A stretch of 64,000 bases of DNA from Limanda limanda. Its lineage: Eukaryota > Chordata > Actinopteri > Pleuronectiformes > Pleuronectidae. Position 1 is the first letter of the stretch; every line of letters starts with the position of its first letter. The position numbers were made by a program, and so were the translations under genes. Positions 53,916 through 64,000 of this stretch are shown piece by piece. The DNA is taken from positions 19,061,639-19,125,638 of the forward strand of contig NC_083653.1 of NCBI RefSeq assembly GCF_963576545.1, in the 5' to 3' direction. The notes under the pieces are model-generated. The model had not been told where the DNA came from. It ran no database searches and saw only the letters and a program-made list of their open reading frames with translations.

Positions 53916-54655
53916 ATGAGCAAGACTTAAGCAGTGTTCAGACATGACCTGAGACATGAACTGTGGATAAAGTCCGAAGAATTGAGAAACACCTGCACAA
54001 TGTGCACAACAGCATAAAACCATCTGCATTATTCAGGCAGGGGCAGGAAGTGACGTATTAATTACGCTGCTGAGATCACATGATTTTCTTGACAACACAC
54101 AGACACACGTGTCGGCTCTTATCACAACAAACTCTCACGACATCTTCCTCGGTGTCTTATACGTGTATGATACACCGGGAGCAATTTGTTTCCTTATTGC
54201 ATTTTTTCACTTTTGCTTCTGTCGCGTGTAAGAAGCATCATCAACCCCACTCCCCACTCACTCTCTGTAAATACAGCAGTGGCTCCCCTGCTGTGCTCTC
54301 ACATCGGATTTTCGTAATACTTTCATTCAAAACCCACTCTAATATACCCAACTTGTGCTTAGACTTCCAGCTTCAGCTCTTCTCCTCACATTCATGCTTT
54401 TTCTGTGCACATGTGAAATGCCTGCTCTTTTTTCCCCTGCAACAAGTCTTTCAAAATTCCCCAACCAATAGAATGCCAGGTGTGGTGCTGATGAATGAAA
54501 TTGCCCACACTTTAGAATAAAGATACGTAACAATTTTATAAAAACACACATCTGACTAAAAAGGAATTTAAATTCATGGAGCCCTTGCAGTCTGCACCTT
54601 GCATTTATGAAACAGGCTCCCATGGAGGTCAGAACAGCGGGAGCTCCCTTCTTAC
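53916..54655. other. No gene seen
   Basis: Nothing recognisable apart from short open frames without family features. Confidence 0.4.
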
Positions 54656-54808
54656 CTGTGTTGATGTCGATGTTTGTGACATTCACAATGGGACCCAGGG
54701 CGAAGGAGAAGCTGTTGTTTTTCAACAGGCTCCTGAGGTAGTCAACTGTCGCAACATCTGTCACGTTCAGCTCCACCTCCATGTCATACTCGACCTGAGT
54801 TAGCAGCG
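54656..54808 (-). CDS. adgrf5: ADGRF5-like receptor, ELN-type half-SEA-like exon, most N-terminal exon seen
   Basis: 153 bp, phase 1 at both ends (tttttcttcaacag / ACAG|gtaaga). It encodes VEYDMEVELNVTDVATVDYL, KNNSFSFALGPIVN and IDINTG, the same pattern as the ELN exons at 24-30 kb but clearly older. It lies about 24 kb upstream of the next receptor exon. It could belong to the same transcript or to a second, otherwise unseen ADGRF gene. Confidence 0.7.
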
Positions 54809-55130
54809 CTGTTGAAGAAAAACATCATAGAAGGCTTCCTTTGTAAAAACATTGCTGTGATTATTATCTTAAAGTGGAGCCCCCACCTTTTTGTTGAAAT
54901 CAGTCACACTGCATTTCACACATTTTGTGCCTGTGTGTTGGCTTGGAGGTGGTACCATACACAACCAGATTTGTATTTTGCAGTATTACCTAACTGGAAC
55001 CTCAAAAGGAAATATGAATGTGACAATTGTTAAATCTATAGTCATGTTTATATATGCAGTGTGGCAGCCCAATTTCTTTCCAAAGGTCCCAGAAATTCCC
55101 CTGGTTACATATATGTATATGCCATGTAAC

Positions 55131-55982
55131 TAGAGTTGCAAAATCCAGGAATATTCAAAGTTGGAAAATTTCCATGGGAATTAACAGGAATATACAGGGG
55201 AATATACGCGAATAACGGGACTAAACTGGAAATGTTGTTGGTAATTTATACTAACTGTATTTACCTTGTCATATACAGACGTGAATATAAACATTTTGTT
55301 TTGTCAAAGGCTGATTTGAGCTCTGAGGAAACTTTGGGCACTTATGCTTCTGCATCTTTGTGGCATTCTTAACATAGGTCTTTGAACAGTATTTGCAAAT
55401 GTACACAGCCTTTCCTTCTACATTGGCTGGGGTAAAATGTCTCCACACATGATAGTTCACGTGGCACTGTTCTGTAGAATAAGATGAGAAAAAAGTTTGT
55501 AAAAAAACACTAATGCAATGCCAGAGATATAAATAGTTAGCCAAACAATTGGAATCGTCTGTAACAATATTTTACAATTGATGGATAAATGAATAGAAAT
55601 AGGCTAGATGAACAGATGAACAATCCTCAATCAGCATGCTAATATATTTTCCCCAGTAATATCATCGAAACTTACCTGACTAGTCCTGCACACTACAGCA
55701 GGCCTCAATAGCCCTGCTGTAGTGTGCAGGATGCTGGGAATTATCTGCATGTGATGGAAGAATGCACTGCGCATGTGATTGAGAAATGCACATTGGAGGG
55801 TTGAAATTCAATGTGCAGCGTGTGCTGCATTCCAAACATCTTTAAAATAGAGTTTTGAATGATGTTTTTATTGCTCAGCGTTTAATTTGCGTAGTGTTCC
55901 TCCCCTCAAAATTCCAGAGCTTAACTTCCCATGGAAAGTTTTTGGACATTTACAGGACATTTTTCACCCCTTTGCAGCCCTA
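55131..55982. mobile_element. hAT element with BED zinc-finger remnant, 852 bp
   Basis: Ends TAGAGTTGCAAAA and CTTTGCAGCCCTA. Flanks catgtaac (55123-55130) and catttaac (55983-55990), an 8-bp duplication with one mismatch. On the minus strand at about 55330-55470 it encodes VWRHFTPANVEGKAVYICKY and CSKTYVKNATKMQKHKC, a BED zinc finger as in hAT transposases. Confidence 0.85.
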
Positions 55983-56179
55983 CATTTAACACAGATAACT
56001 GATACACTTTTGTGTATTGTGTTTGCTGTTGTGCTGTGTGTCTGTGTTCTGCTCTACAAAGACCCCGAAATCTGGAATAACTGGATATCTGTGTAAATGG
56101 TACTATCATATCAATATGATGCTGAATTCATTGTGACTGGATTTAACAAAGAAATCAGGATTTGATTACCTGATAACTG

Positions 56180-56465
56180 CAAGGATTGAAGTTTGAAAAG
56201 AAAGAGGACAGATATGAATGAGAAGAATGATACTGCTAAGCCATTTAGCTAAGATTAGTATAAAGCCTGTAATCAGACCCCGGGTTTGTTAAAAAGATAC
56301 TAAAAAAGATGTGTGAGGCGTAAAAAATAAATGAATCATCAGGGGAGACATTTTCAGAGTAAACACATTGACAGGTGCAGGAGAAAGGGTGTGGCGACAA
56401 TTCCCAGAACAAGGAAGCTACAACCAGTAGTGGCATTATAGTTAGCATACTTGGATAATTAAGTG
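56180..56465. repeat. Possible dispersed teleost repeat
   Basis: Words such as 'ctaagattagtataaagcc' and 'gaagctacaaccagtag...gttagcata' recall a common teleost repeat. Limits uncertain. Confidence 0.3.
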
Positions 56466-59420
56466 TGACAGGTAGGTTTCAAAAGAGATTTGTGGGTGTG
56501 GGTCTGCAAAAATCTGAGGAAACATATCACCAATTCATTAGACTCACCAGTTCTTCTCTGTCTAGTGTGAGGTAGGTGATGCTGTTCTTTGTTAAGTTCC
56601 TTAAGTAAAAAAAAAGACATCAGGTTCAAATTACAGCTTTGTGTTCATCCCAGCACAAGTCCCATACAAGGCTTTATATATCTGAGTTGCTCAACACCCC
56701 TGACCTACCGGCGTAACCAGACATGGAAATTCAATCAAGTCCCATGTTTCAAAAACAGCAAGTGTCACGAGAAGGGCACAGATGGTCAAGCCGTTCTTAG
56801 ATATTGCCATTCCTTCAAGAAAGGTAGAGACAAATCAAGAGGTTACACAGGGTTTCCATCCACTTTTACGTGCTTCATTGTTTTACAGGCTGATGTTACA
56901 GAGAGTAAACAGGGAACTTTCACATGGTCACAACTGCCCTATTAATGAACCACTTAACAAAGAAAGGGTAGGTCAAATATAAATGCCTTGAGACACTTTA
57001 ACTGAATAATGATCTTATTACATTGCCACTTGTCTCTCCTTAAGCCTTGTCATTTAACATGTGGGCATGGTCGGGGCCAGATTGAAACCATGGAGTTTGA
57101 AACACATGGAAATACAATACATAGATGGACACATACATTTATTAACTGAGATATGGTTCGGTTGTAGCCCAACTAATGGTGTTTCTGCTGTAAGTTGAAT
57201 CATGCAACTTTTGTGCTTGTAATCACTGAAATCAATTTGTTGTATCACTTAAATGACTTTGAATGGCAAGTATTCGTTGTTACATCTGTAACATCACATT
57301 TAATTCCCCCTGTGTAGTGAAGTGTAACATACTGAGTGCTGAGGTTAACCACACTAGCTGCTGCTAGGAGACAGCTGATGCTTCCTCATAACAAAGGGAC
57401 CAGTAAGAGACAGACAGCTGACACAAGCTAGACCCCACACCTCTGTGCTCTGTGATCCATAGGTCCATGAATTATTCCCTGAGAAATCAAGGGACTTTTT
57501 GAAAAAAATATCTTGATGTTAAAGAAAGTAAAATAAGAAAAAACTCTGTATCCAACCCCTGATTTGGCCCCACACCAAAATATCATCCTCCCACCACCGA
57601 GTTTTAAGGTTATTCTTCCAGTAGGTTTTGCATAAACTTTTTTATTTAGCACTAATAAACACGTCACAGTGTACACACCTTTAACGGCTCGTCCTCTAGA
57701 AGGTAACTTTAGCATCATTAAACACAGGAGCTCCCATAGTGCTGCTAGTGTGCGTCATCGAAACCAAGCGCAATGGCTCATCAGCCTAAGATTGATTTTG
57801 TAAAAGACACACATATGTTCACAAACGGACAAATGCACCAAGATACTTAGCACCGGTATTCTAAAGAGAATACATCTACATGTGACGTGTGTGCTTCTTG
57901 TGGCACATACACTTTTTGTGGTTTGTTATCTTAAAATACGACCCACAATGAGGTACTTCAACGAGGTACAAAGAAATTATGTGTGGCTCCGCTGACCACA
58001 GACACCGGTGACATATAAGTTATTAGTGTGAGGGAACACCAGTCGGTTCACAGGTGCACAACTTTACAAAGGAACGACTGTCACACGAGCAGAATAAATA
58101 TTTTTCTAAAAGCCTGATTTGTCTGGAGAACAGGAGTATCTGTCTGTTGAGGTCCAGACATAATGTCTTCAAGACGTCCTGGACGATACTCACTCAACCT
58201 TAACACCTCCAGCCTTACTTTTATCATTCTACAAAGGGACGTGGTTTATTGTTTTTATAGAAACAGAGGAAGTAAGGGCTTTATCTTGTCACGCACACTG
58301 TGTAAATGTGTTATTTAATGTCTCCTTTTACACAGTGTAAGATAAATCAAAAACTAAAATGGTTTCATTAGCATTAGCCAATTTAGTCACAATAACCTTC
58401 CAATTGATTTAGCTATTTATGAGAGGTTTATAGTGAAGCTACTTCATCTGGCACTTTCCTGGTGGGCCAACGTGCCTTTTGGCAAGGCAGGAGGTCTGTC
58501 CACGATTAAAACTCAATTAATTATCAATCTATTTTCGTAGATACATGTTTATATTCTTTCTTATTTATGTCTTCCTTGTTTATATCTTCCTCATTTAGTC
58601 CTTATCTTTGATCTCTCTACCTTCTTCTCCGGTATGTTCTTGAATCACTTAAGGTATGTTACTGAATTTTTTACCTAGCTTATTTTAAACTCATTGTGGA
58701 TGAAAAGTTTATCCAAATATCTGTTAAAATGGTGTCAGTATTGACAGATTTTAATGTCAATGAACCAATTGGTTGACTTCATAATGCTCTTGCACAAAGT
58801 AACTTTAAAGGATTATAATTTTTTTTAATAATAAAATTAAAAACATTGCACTGCCAGATGAACAATAATATAGTGAGTGCACGGAATATTTGTCTTTGAT
58901 CAGCAAACACAGTGCAGTCTAAGTTAACCAAGATCAGTCCAGCAAACAGATTGAATATTAGATTGAGATTATTTTCAGTGTTGCTTCTATTATCTCACAC
59001 ACTCATAAACAAACATTAACCCAGCTGTGCTGTGCATTAAAAAAACACTGCAGAAAAAAAATACTTCCATCTGTTCAGAAATAATAATAATAAATAGGTC
59101 AACCTCTAAATAACTTGCGCACTCAGGTTGACAATTCCTGAGAAACACCAAACAAAACAAGAAAATGTATAAATCTCTTACCAAAGATTACGTTTCCTCA
59201 CTCTTTCCACTTCACTAGGATACCCCCTGATGTGTTGAAACACGGAGACCGTAAGGGCTGCACAACCAGTATGTTGAACTAGAGGAACTACGCAGTGCCC
59301 GAAAAAAATCTTCCTGAAATATATGAGGCAGTAAGACAGGGGCGGGGAACCTACGGCTTTTGTTCCCTATCGGATGGATGTCAGTAAGGTCAGAGTCAGG
59401 GTGAAAGGAAACAGTGACGT
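56466..59420. other. About 3 kb without a recognisable gene
   Basis: I searched both strands for splice-flanked coding segments resembling the receptor's missing 5' exons and found none I could support. Short open frames here have no family features. Confidence 0.45.
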
Positions 59421-59427
59421 AGATATT

Positions 59428-60733
59428 TGTTAGGCTTTCTCAGAGTAAGGACCCAATCGCAGACCAAGATGCAAAAAATACTTATTTATTTAAAAAATAG
59501 AAAAAAAACAAGGATTCAAAAAGGCCAAAATTACAAGAGCAAAAAACAGAAAATCCAATTCAATAATTGGCGAAAAAGAATTCCAAAAAAAAGGAAAAAA
59601 CAAAAGAGGATCAAAAATCAGAAAGCAAAATATCATACCAGATAAACAGACCTCAAAAAATCTCAGAATCCTGGCATATGTGACGAGCCCATGACTGACA
59701 TAACAGACCAATGGGAAGAGACGCCACAGAGTGAGAGAGCGTGAGGGGGCGGGACTTTCGCCAGAGCGGAGCAGCTGAGAGGAGACGGCAGGTGCAGTGC
59801 GGGAGCCGGGAAAAGAAATGTTTAAGAAGTCGAGCTGAGGAGCTGAGTTGCCGTGGGTCGCGAGGAACCGGAGGACGGCTGGCGTGCCTAGACGAGAGGA
59901 CGGCGTCAGAGTCACGGTGGGCAGCGGTGGCACAGCAGGCTCGAGTGTGTGGCGCGGGACACGCTCTTTTCTCCTCTTCCCTCGTGTCTCCTCCTGTTTG
60001 AACTCTGCCACGGACGTTCTCCACACGTGCACTGGGCCGTGAGTTAGCTCCTGCTACTAGCTACAGATGCCACGGAGCAAGTGAAACGGACACTTTTGAC
60101 TGACTGACAATAAGTGACACGGACACTTTTGACTGACAACACAGTGTGAAGTGCTCGGCACCAACTCTAGGGACAATTCTCTCGCGATATTTGGACTGCA
60201 TGCCCACGGTGGTACAGTGCCCCTTATTGATGTGTTGTGTATTATTTGTTTGCTCTGTGTTCACTGTTATAGATCGAATATATACTGTATCAGTTGTATT
60301 TTGCTGTTGAATTGAACTGTGTCATAGCAATAACTGAGAATACAAAGGTTCGATTATATGAATGACACATGTGAGGAGTAATTATTATTCGTATAACTGT
60401 TGGGGATTCAGCAGTTGTTACACATACAAAAACAATACAATCCGACAGGGGACAACAGAAAGACTGGGCTTATATAGAAGGGGGAACAAAGACAAGACAC
60501 AGGTGAACAAATCAGGCAAACACTCAGGGTGATGATAGGGAACAGGTGAGGGAGAAAAAGAGTGGGAAGCAGCAGAGGGCGGAGTCTCTGTACAATAACA
60601 GAACACACATGACCTGACAACATAAACACAACAAGCACATGACAGCATAAATAAACAGGGGGAAACACATGGAATACCAAAACACATGCAGGAGGCACAA
60701 GGGAAAAAGTCTTAGATCGCCGGGATCTTAACA
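59428..60733 (-). mobile_element. Outer solo LTR (Ty3/Gypsy type), minus orientation, interrupted
   Basis: Plus-strand ends TGTTAGGC and CTTAACA. Flanking gatatt at 59422-59427 and 60734-60739. Read on the minus strand it has a TATA box (tatataagcccag) and ends 'gcgattgggtccttactctg'. The same order of words occurs in the LTR at 20510-20926. Without the inner LTR it is about 558 bp long. Confidence 0.7.
59679..60422 (+). mobile_element. Inner solo LTR nested in the outer LTR, 744 bp
   Basis: Ends TGTGACGAGCC and GCAGTTGTTACA. Flanking 4-bp duplication cata at 59675-59678 and 60423-60426. GC-rich first half with 180- and 123-codon chance open frames on the minus strand. A direct repeat 'acggacacttttgactgac' occurs twice near 60087-60140. 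Retroviral or Gypsy family not assigned. Confidence 0.7.
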
Positions 60734-60739
60734 GATATT

Positions 60740-62020
60740 AAGTGTCATAACTGATAAGCATCAGCGCAACTGTCAGGAAAGAGACAAGTTGTGCTTTTCC
60801 GATGAAGCAAAGTTGGTGCTCTTTGGTGGAATTCGTGTGCCCGAAAATCAGCTTTCCCCAAATTGCACCATGACAGAGACGATTAGCAGCGGGTGAGCTA
60901 ATCGCCAGCAAATAATCTGATGACTGTTGAAAAAAGCATCTGCCTGCTAATTCCATAAATGCCTTTCTGTCTGTATGTGGAGCGCAGATCTTGCAAACCA
61001 TTTATCTTATCAGCTTCACACTTGGCACCTGTGTTGTTAATGTCCTGAGGACGCACAGTGCTTAATTTGGTGCAATTTCACAAGCAATACATTCTATATT
61101 AACAATTTTCAATCAACAGGCAACTACAGCACTCTGTAGTATTCAGTGGGGGGCGGGGGAGTGTGCCATAAGTCTGTGGACTAATTGAACATGTCTTCTT
61201 CTACGTCTTCTACATCTTCAACATAAACGCACAACATTTGTTGCCACGGTGCTTTATATTGAGCTGAATTACAGAACTCTTATTTTCAAAAGTTGTGGAC
61301 TTGGGTTTGAAGATTGCGTCGATTGCCAAATAGACCTCTGAGACAGCTGACATGCATTTTATGAAAAAATACCTCAGTTAAGTGAATAATTTTAACTTAT
61401 CTATAAACCGCACATGGGAACAGTGATAAATCGTCATTGCAGATAAACCAGGTAGAATTAACACATAGTTTTCTAACTTCACTCTGCACCATAGACTGTT
61501 GATAAAAATCTCTGAACATATCGTCCAGCAAACAAATAATAAAAAGTGACGATATATTGTAGAACTGTTTGAGGAAACCTCTCTAACTTCAGGGAATAAT
61601 TCTGAAACTCCTCCCAAAGCCCTGGTACTATGGATTCATTTGGAGGCTGTGTCGACTCAGACCTGCTTGTGGATATCCATCCCTTGATGTTTGTTAGACG
61701 ACAAACTCTGAAGGGCACCGCCAGGATTGAGAAACTCCTGTTAGTCCTTTGCTGTAAATGTCACCAGTTTAAATGCAGATTAATCTTAAAGACTGGTTTG
61801 ATGTTGTTTAAGAGCTCAGACAGCTCAGTAAAAATCACTTGCAAACGACTAGATGTCACCATCTTTGAGGGTTTAACTGAATGAGACTGTCCTCCCTAAA
61901 ATAAAGTTTTTGCTGAGGATAGTGTCTGCGTAATGATGAGCTTGTAGTGGATGGGTCGCCAAAAAACCTGTGACTTTACCTGGGAGATCACAGTTTGTTT
62001 CATGCCTTTAATTATGGAAG
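60740..62020. other. No gene seen
   Basis: Nothing recognisable on either strand. Confidence 0.4.
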
Positions 62021-62028
62021 TCCCCAAT

Positions 62029-62195
62029 CAGGGCCGGGTCTAGACAGGCATGTATGAGGGGGCAGCCACAAATCTTGAGGGGGCATTGTGCTTTATTATA
62101 TTATTATTATTATAAATTGGGATTTAGTTTGAGGGGGCACAACATTTATTTGAGGGGGCCAGGCCCCCTCTTGCCCCTGCCTAGACCCGGCCCTG
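62029..62195. mobile_element. hAT-type MITE, 167 bp, copy 2
   Basis: Ends CAGGGCCGGGTCTAG and CTAGACCCGGCCCTG, a perfect inverted repeat. Perfect 8-bp duplication tccccaat at 62021-62028 and 62196-62203. Differs from copy 1 at about three positions. Confidence 0.93.
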
Positions 62196-62855
62196 TCCCC
62201 AATCATCAGCTCAGAGCCAACTGTAATTCAAACAATGCATTTAGTCTGTCATTTGAATGACATGGACCAGATTTGTAGCAACGTTAATAGGGTGTTGGGG
62301 TTGAGTTCTAGTTGAGGATATGTCATGGCCAAATAATTTAGCTGGAAGTCCATCTTTGACCAATCAATTTGCCTACGACTGGTCTTATTCCTGCTGCGTG
62401 GTTCTCTCATCCAGGTTATGTCTGCAATGGGAATATAACAATCAGTAGTCACTCCGGATCGAATGACTCTGCATTATTTGACTCTGGCTTCAATCCACAA
62501 AAATAGTACCCAGGAGAAAACCTTAATTTCTTTTTTTTATTTTGGCAGTCTAGATGCTGACTCTTCACTTTCTATGGTTTTGGGGGCTTTTTTATGTCCA
62601 TCTTGAGAACAACGTGAAACAGTAACTTATTTGTTTGTGTCATGCAAAATGCAACTGAAAGAAGTGTTAGAACTTCTGTTTGCAGTACGGCAGTTTCCAA
62701 CATTGCACATTACTCACCAACAAAGGGTGTAAAAGAGGTTCCAGCGAGTCATATCAAGATCGGTTTTCCTTATCTGAAACTAGTTATTTTTGTTTTGACA
62801 GATACAAAACTGACTCTGGGCCAGAAAAGCTGCTTCAACTCTGTGGCCAACACTT

Positions 62856-63069
62856 TGTTGGTCTAGAAGAAAGAACAATTTACATCAGGAGCTTGGGGCA
62901 GGATTATCGTTATAAAGCAATGCTATAGAGGCTTCTTAGTTGCTAAGCTCGCTTTATTTAATGACCGTGTCTCACAACAAGCGTCACTTATATATGTCAT
63001 TTACATGCGCCCGCAACTCCCGTATAACTACGGTTAACGCGCAAGCGCATTGAACTACCGTAGATGACA
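62856..63069 (-). repeat. LTR of a Gypsy-like element (low-coordinate end uncertain)
   Basis: On the minus strand it begins TGTCATCTACGG at 63069, right after a purine tract, and contains AAATAAAG near 62955. The other end is placed at ..TCTAGACCAACA by its CA only. Confidence 0.5.
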
Positions 63070-63085
63070 TCTCCCCCTCTTTTGA
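63070..63085 (-). promoter_or_regulatory. Polypurine tract of the Gypsy-like element
   Basis: TCAAAAGAGGGGGAGA on the minus strand, adjoining TGTCATC. Confidence 0.7.
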
Positions 63086-63255
63086 GTGTTATATCAATAA
63101 CATCATAGGAACACTTTAACTGAAAATGGCTATTCAGACAGCACATCATGAATTAAGATTAAATTAAATAGAGACATTTCAACATACACTGGTTTCTTTC
63201 CACTCAACCAATGAATAAACATTATCAACATGTACAACTGTACAACTTTCTTTTT

Positions 63256-63954
63256 TCACAAATCAACATTCAATACAACTTTTCTTTTCTTCCCCCCCCC
63301 AAAGGCCATATGATCTGCACTTATTAACAGGACAAGCCTGTCGACTGGCTTGCACACCCGTCCAGATCTGGTCACAGTCTGACCGGGTAGAGGGGTTGTG
63401 GGAGTAGCCACACTCTGACTGTCAGTGGGAGTAGCCACACTCTGACTGTCAGGAACAGTCTCTAACATGGTGGCTCCCTCAGAGTGTGTGCCTGTCCCTT
63501 TGGCCTCCAACTGCGCTGCTGGGATGGGCTGGGGAACCGGCCCTGGCTGGAGGTGACGGCGGTTCCGACGCAGCTCCGCTCCTTGCTGCGTCTTGATGAC
63601 GAAGGATCTCGGGGTGGTGCTCTCGCTTGAGATCACCGCTGGTAAAGACCATGACTTTTCGTGGTCCAGCTTGGAGAATACAACATCTCCTGGTCGCAGG
63701 GCAGGTAAGGGCCTGGCTCCATGACCGCAGTTGAAGTAGTGAGCCTGTTTAGCCTTTTTCCTCCCGTCCCTCTCTTTCACAGCTGTTCTGCTGGGCCATT
63801 TGGGTAGGAGATTTTTCTCCAGAGTGGACAGTGTGGTTCTGATTTTCCTCCCCATCAACAGCTCGGCTGGACTGAAGCCTGTGGTGGAGCAGGGAGTGGA
63901 CCTATAGCTCATCAGAGCCATCACAGGATCTTCTTGCTTGAGAATTCTCTTCTT
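63256..63954 (-). pseudogene. Ty3/Gypsy pol, C-terminal end of integrase, partial
   Basis: The minus-strand frame reads KQEDPVMALMSYRSTPCSTT, FSPAELLMGRKIRTTL, HGARPLPALRPGDVVFSKL, ESTTPRSFVIKTQQGAELRR and TRSGRVCKPVDRL. This is the region after the DDE domain and the chromoshadow-like tail of vertebrate Gypsy integrases. An 18-residue stretch holds DSQSVATPT twice. The frame meets a TGA at 63955-63957 near where homologous sequence continues in another frame, so the copy is broken. It runs out of the window at 64000. Confidence 0.85.
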
Positions 63955-64000
63955 TCAGTTCACAGCACACCTGACATGACGTCACAAGCTTGTTTATCTC

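Noticed and set aside
58990..59184. Hydrophobic ORF as signal peptide exon of the receptor
   Set aside because: It begins with a run of hydrophobic residues (LYIFLFCLVFL), but no donor in phase 1 and no link to the next exon could be shown.
59490..60032. 180-codon minus-strand open frame
   Set aside because: Crosses the boundary between the outer and inner LTR, so it is not a gene.

Overview
The window looks like euchromatic DNA from a ray-finned fish, probably a percomorph teleost. Genes are split by GT-AG introns, the intergenic DNA is AT-rich, and the mobile elements are typical of teleosts: many hAT elements with 8-bp target duplications, a Kolobok-like element with TTAA ends and a THAP domain, Ty3/Gypsy LTRs, and a gamma/epsilon-type endogenous retrovirus. 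I cannot name the species.

The main host gene is on the minus strand. It can be followed exon by exon from 54808 (most N-terminal exon seen) to its stop codon at 9129. It encodes an adhesion G-protein-coupled receptor of the ADGRF5 (GPR116/Ig-Hepta) type. From N to C terminus it has six ELN-type half-SEA-like exons alternating with six Cys-rich EGF-like exons, several short Thr-rich exons, a single 4275-bp exon encoding about 1,425 residues of Thr-rich mucin-like repeat, a SEA domain in three exons, two Ig domains in three exons, a hormone-receptor-like motif, a GAIN/GPS region, a seven-helix domain, and three short C-tail exons. Nearly all extracellular exons are symmetric (intron after the first base of a codon on both sides). 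Four of the Cys-rich/linker/ELN units lie in a recent tandem duplication with a period near 1.78 kb. The exons seen add up to roughly 3,100 residues. The signal peptide exon was not found. The last coding exon of a TNFRSF21 (DR6)-like gene lies downstream at 795-1087, and both genes also neighbour each other in mammals.

Left end, 1-9 kb: the TNFRSF21 exon, then a decayed SAMD3-like multi-exon gene (2.6-6.04 kb) with three in-frame TAG codons, then a decayed zinc-finger ORF (6.1-8.46 kb) split by a 1445-bp hAT element. 9-31 kb: the receptor. 32.1-39.4 kb: a 7.2-kb Kolobok-like element with a degraded THAP transposase and an intact small ORF of unknown origin. 40.3-41.4 kb: a hAT element. 41.47-52.27 kb: a provirus whose two LTRs look identical but whose genes are broken, with a hAT element in its leader that carries a piece of 18S rRNA. 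52.4-56 kb: a MITE, two hAT elements, and the isolated N-terminal receptor exon. 56-64 kb: no host gene seen; it holds a solo LTR nested in another solo LTR, a second MITE copy, and the 3' end of a Gypsy element running out of the window.

The Kolobok element, the provirus and several hATs all sit inside one receptor intron of about 24 kb, if the 54.7-kb exon belongs to the same transcript.
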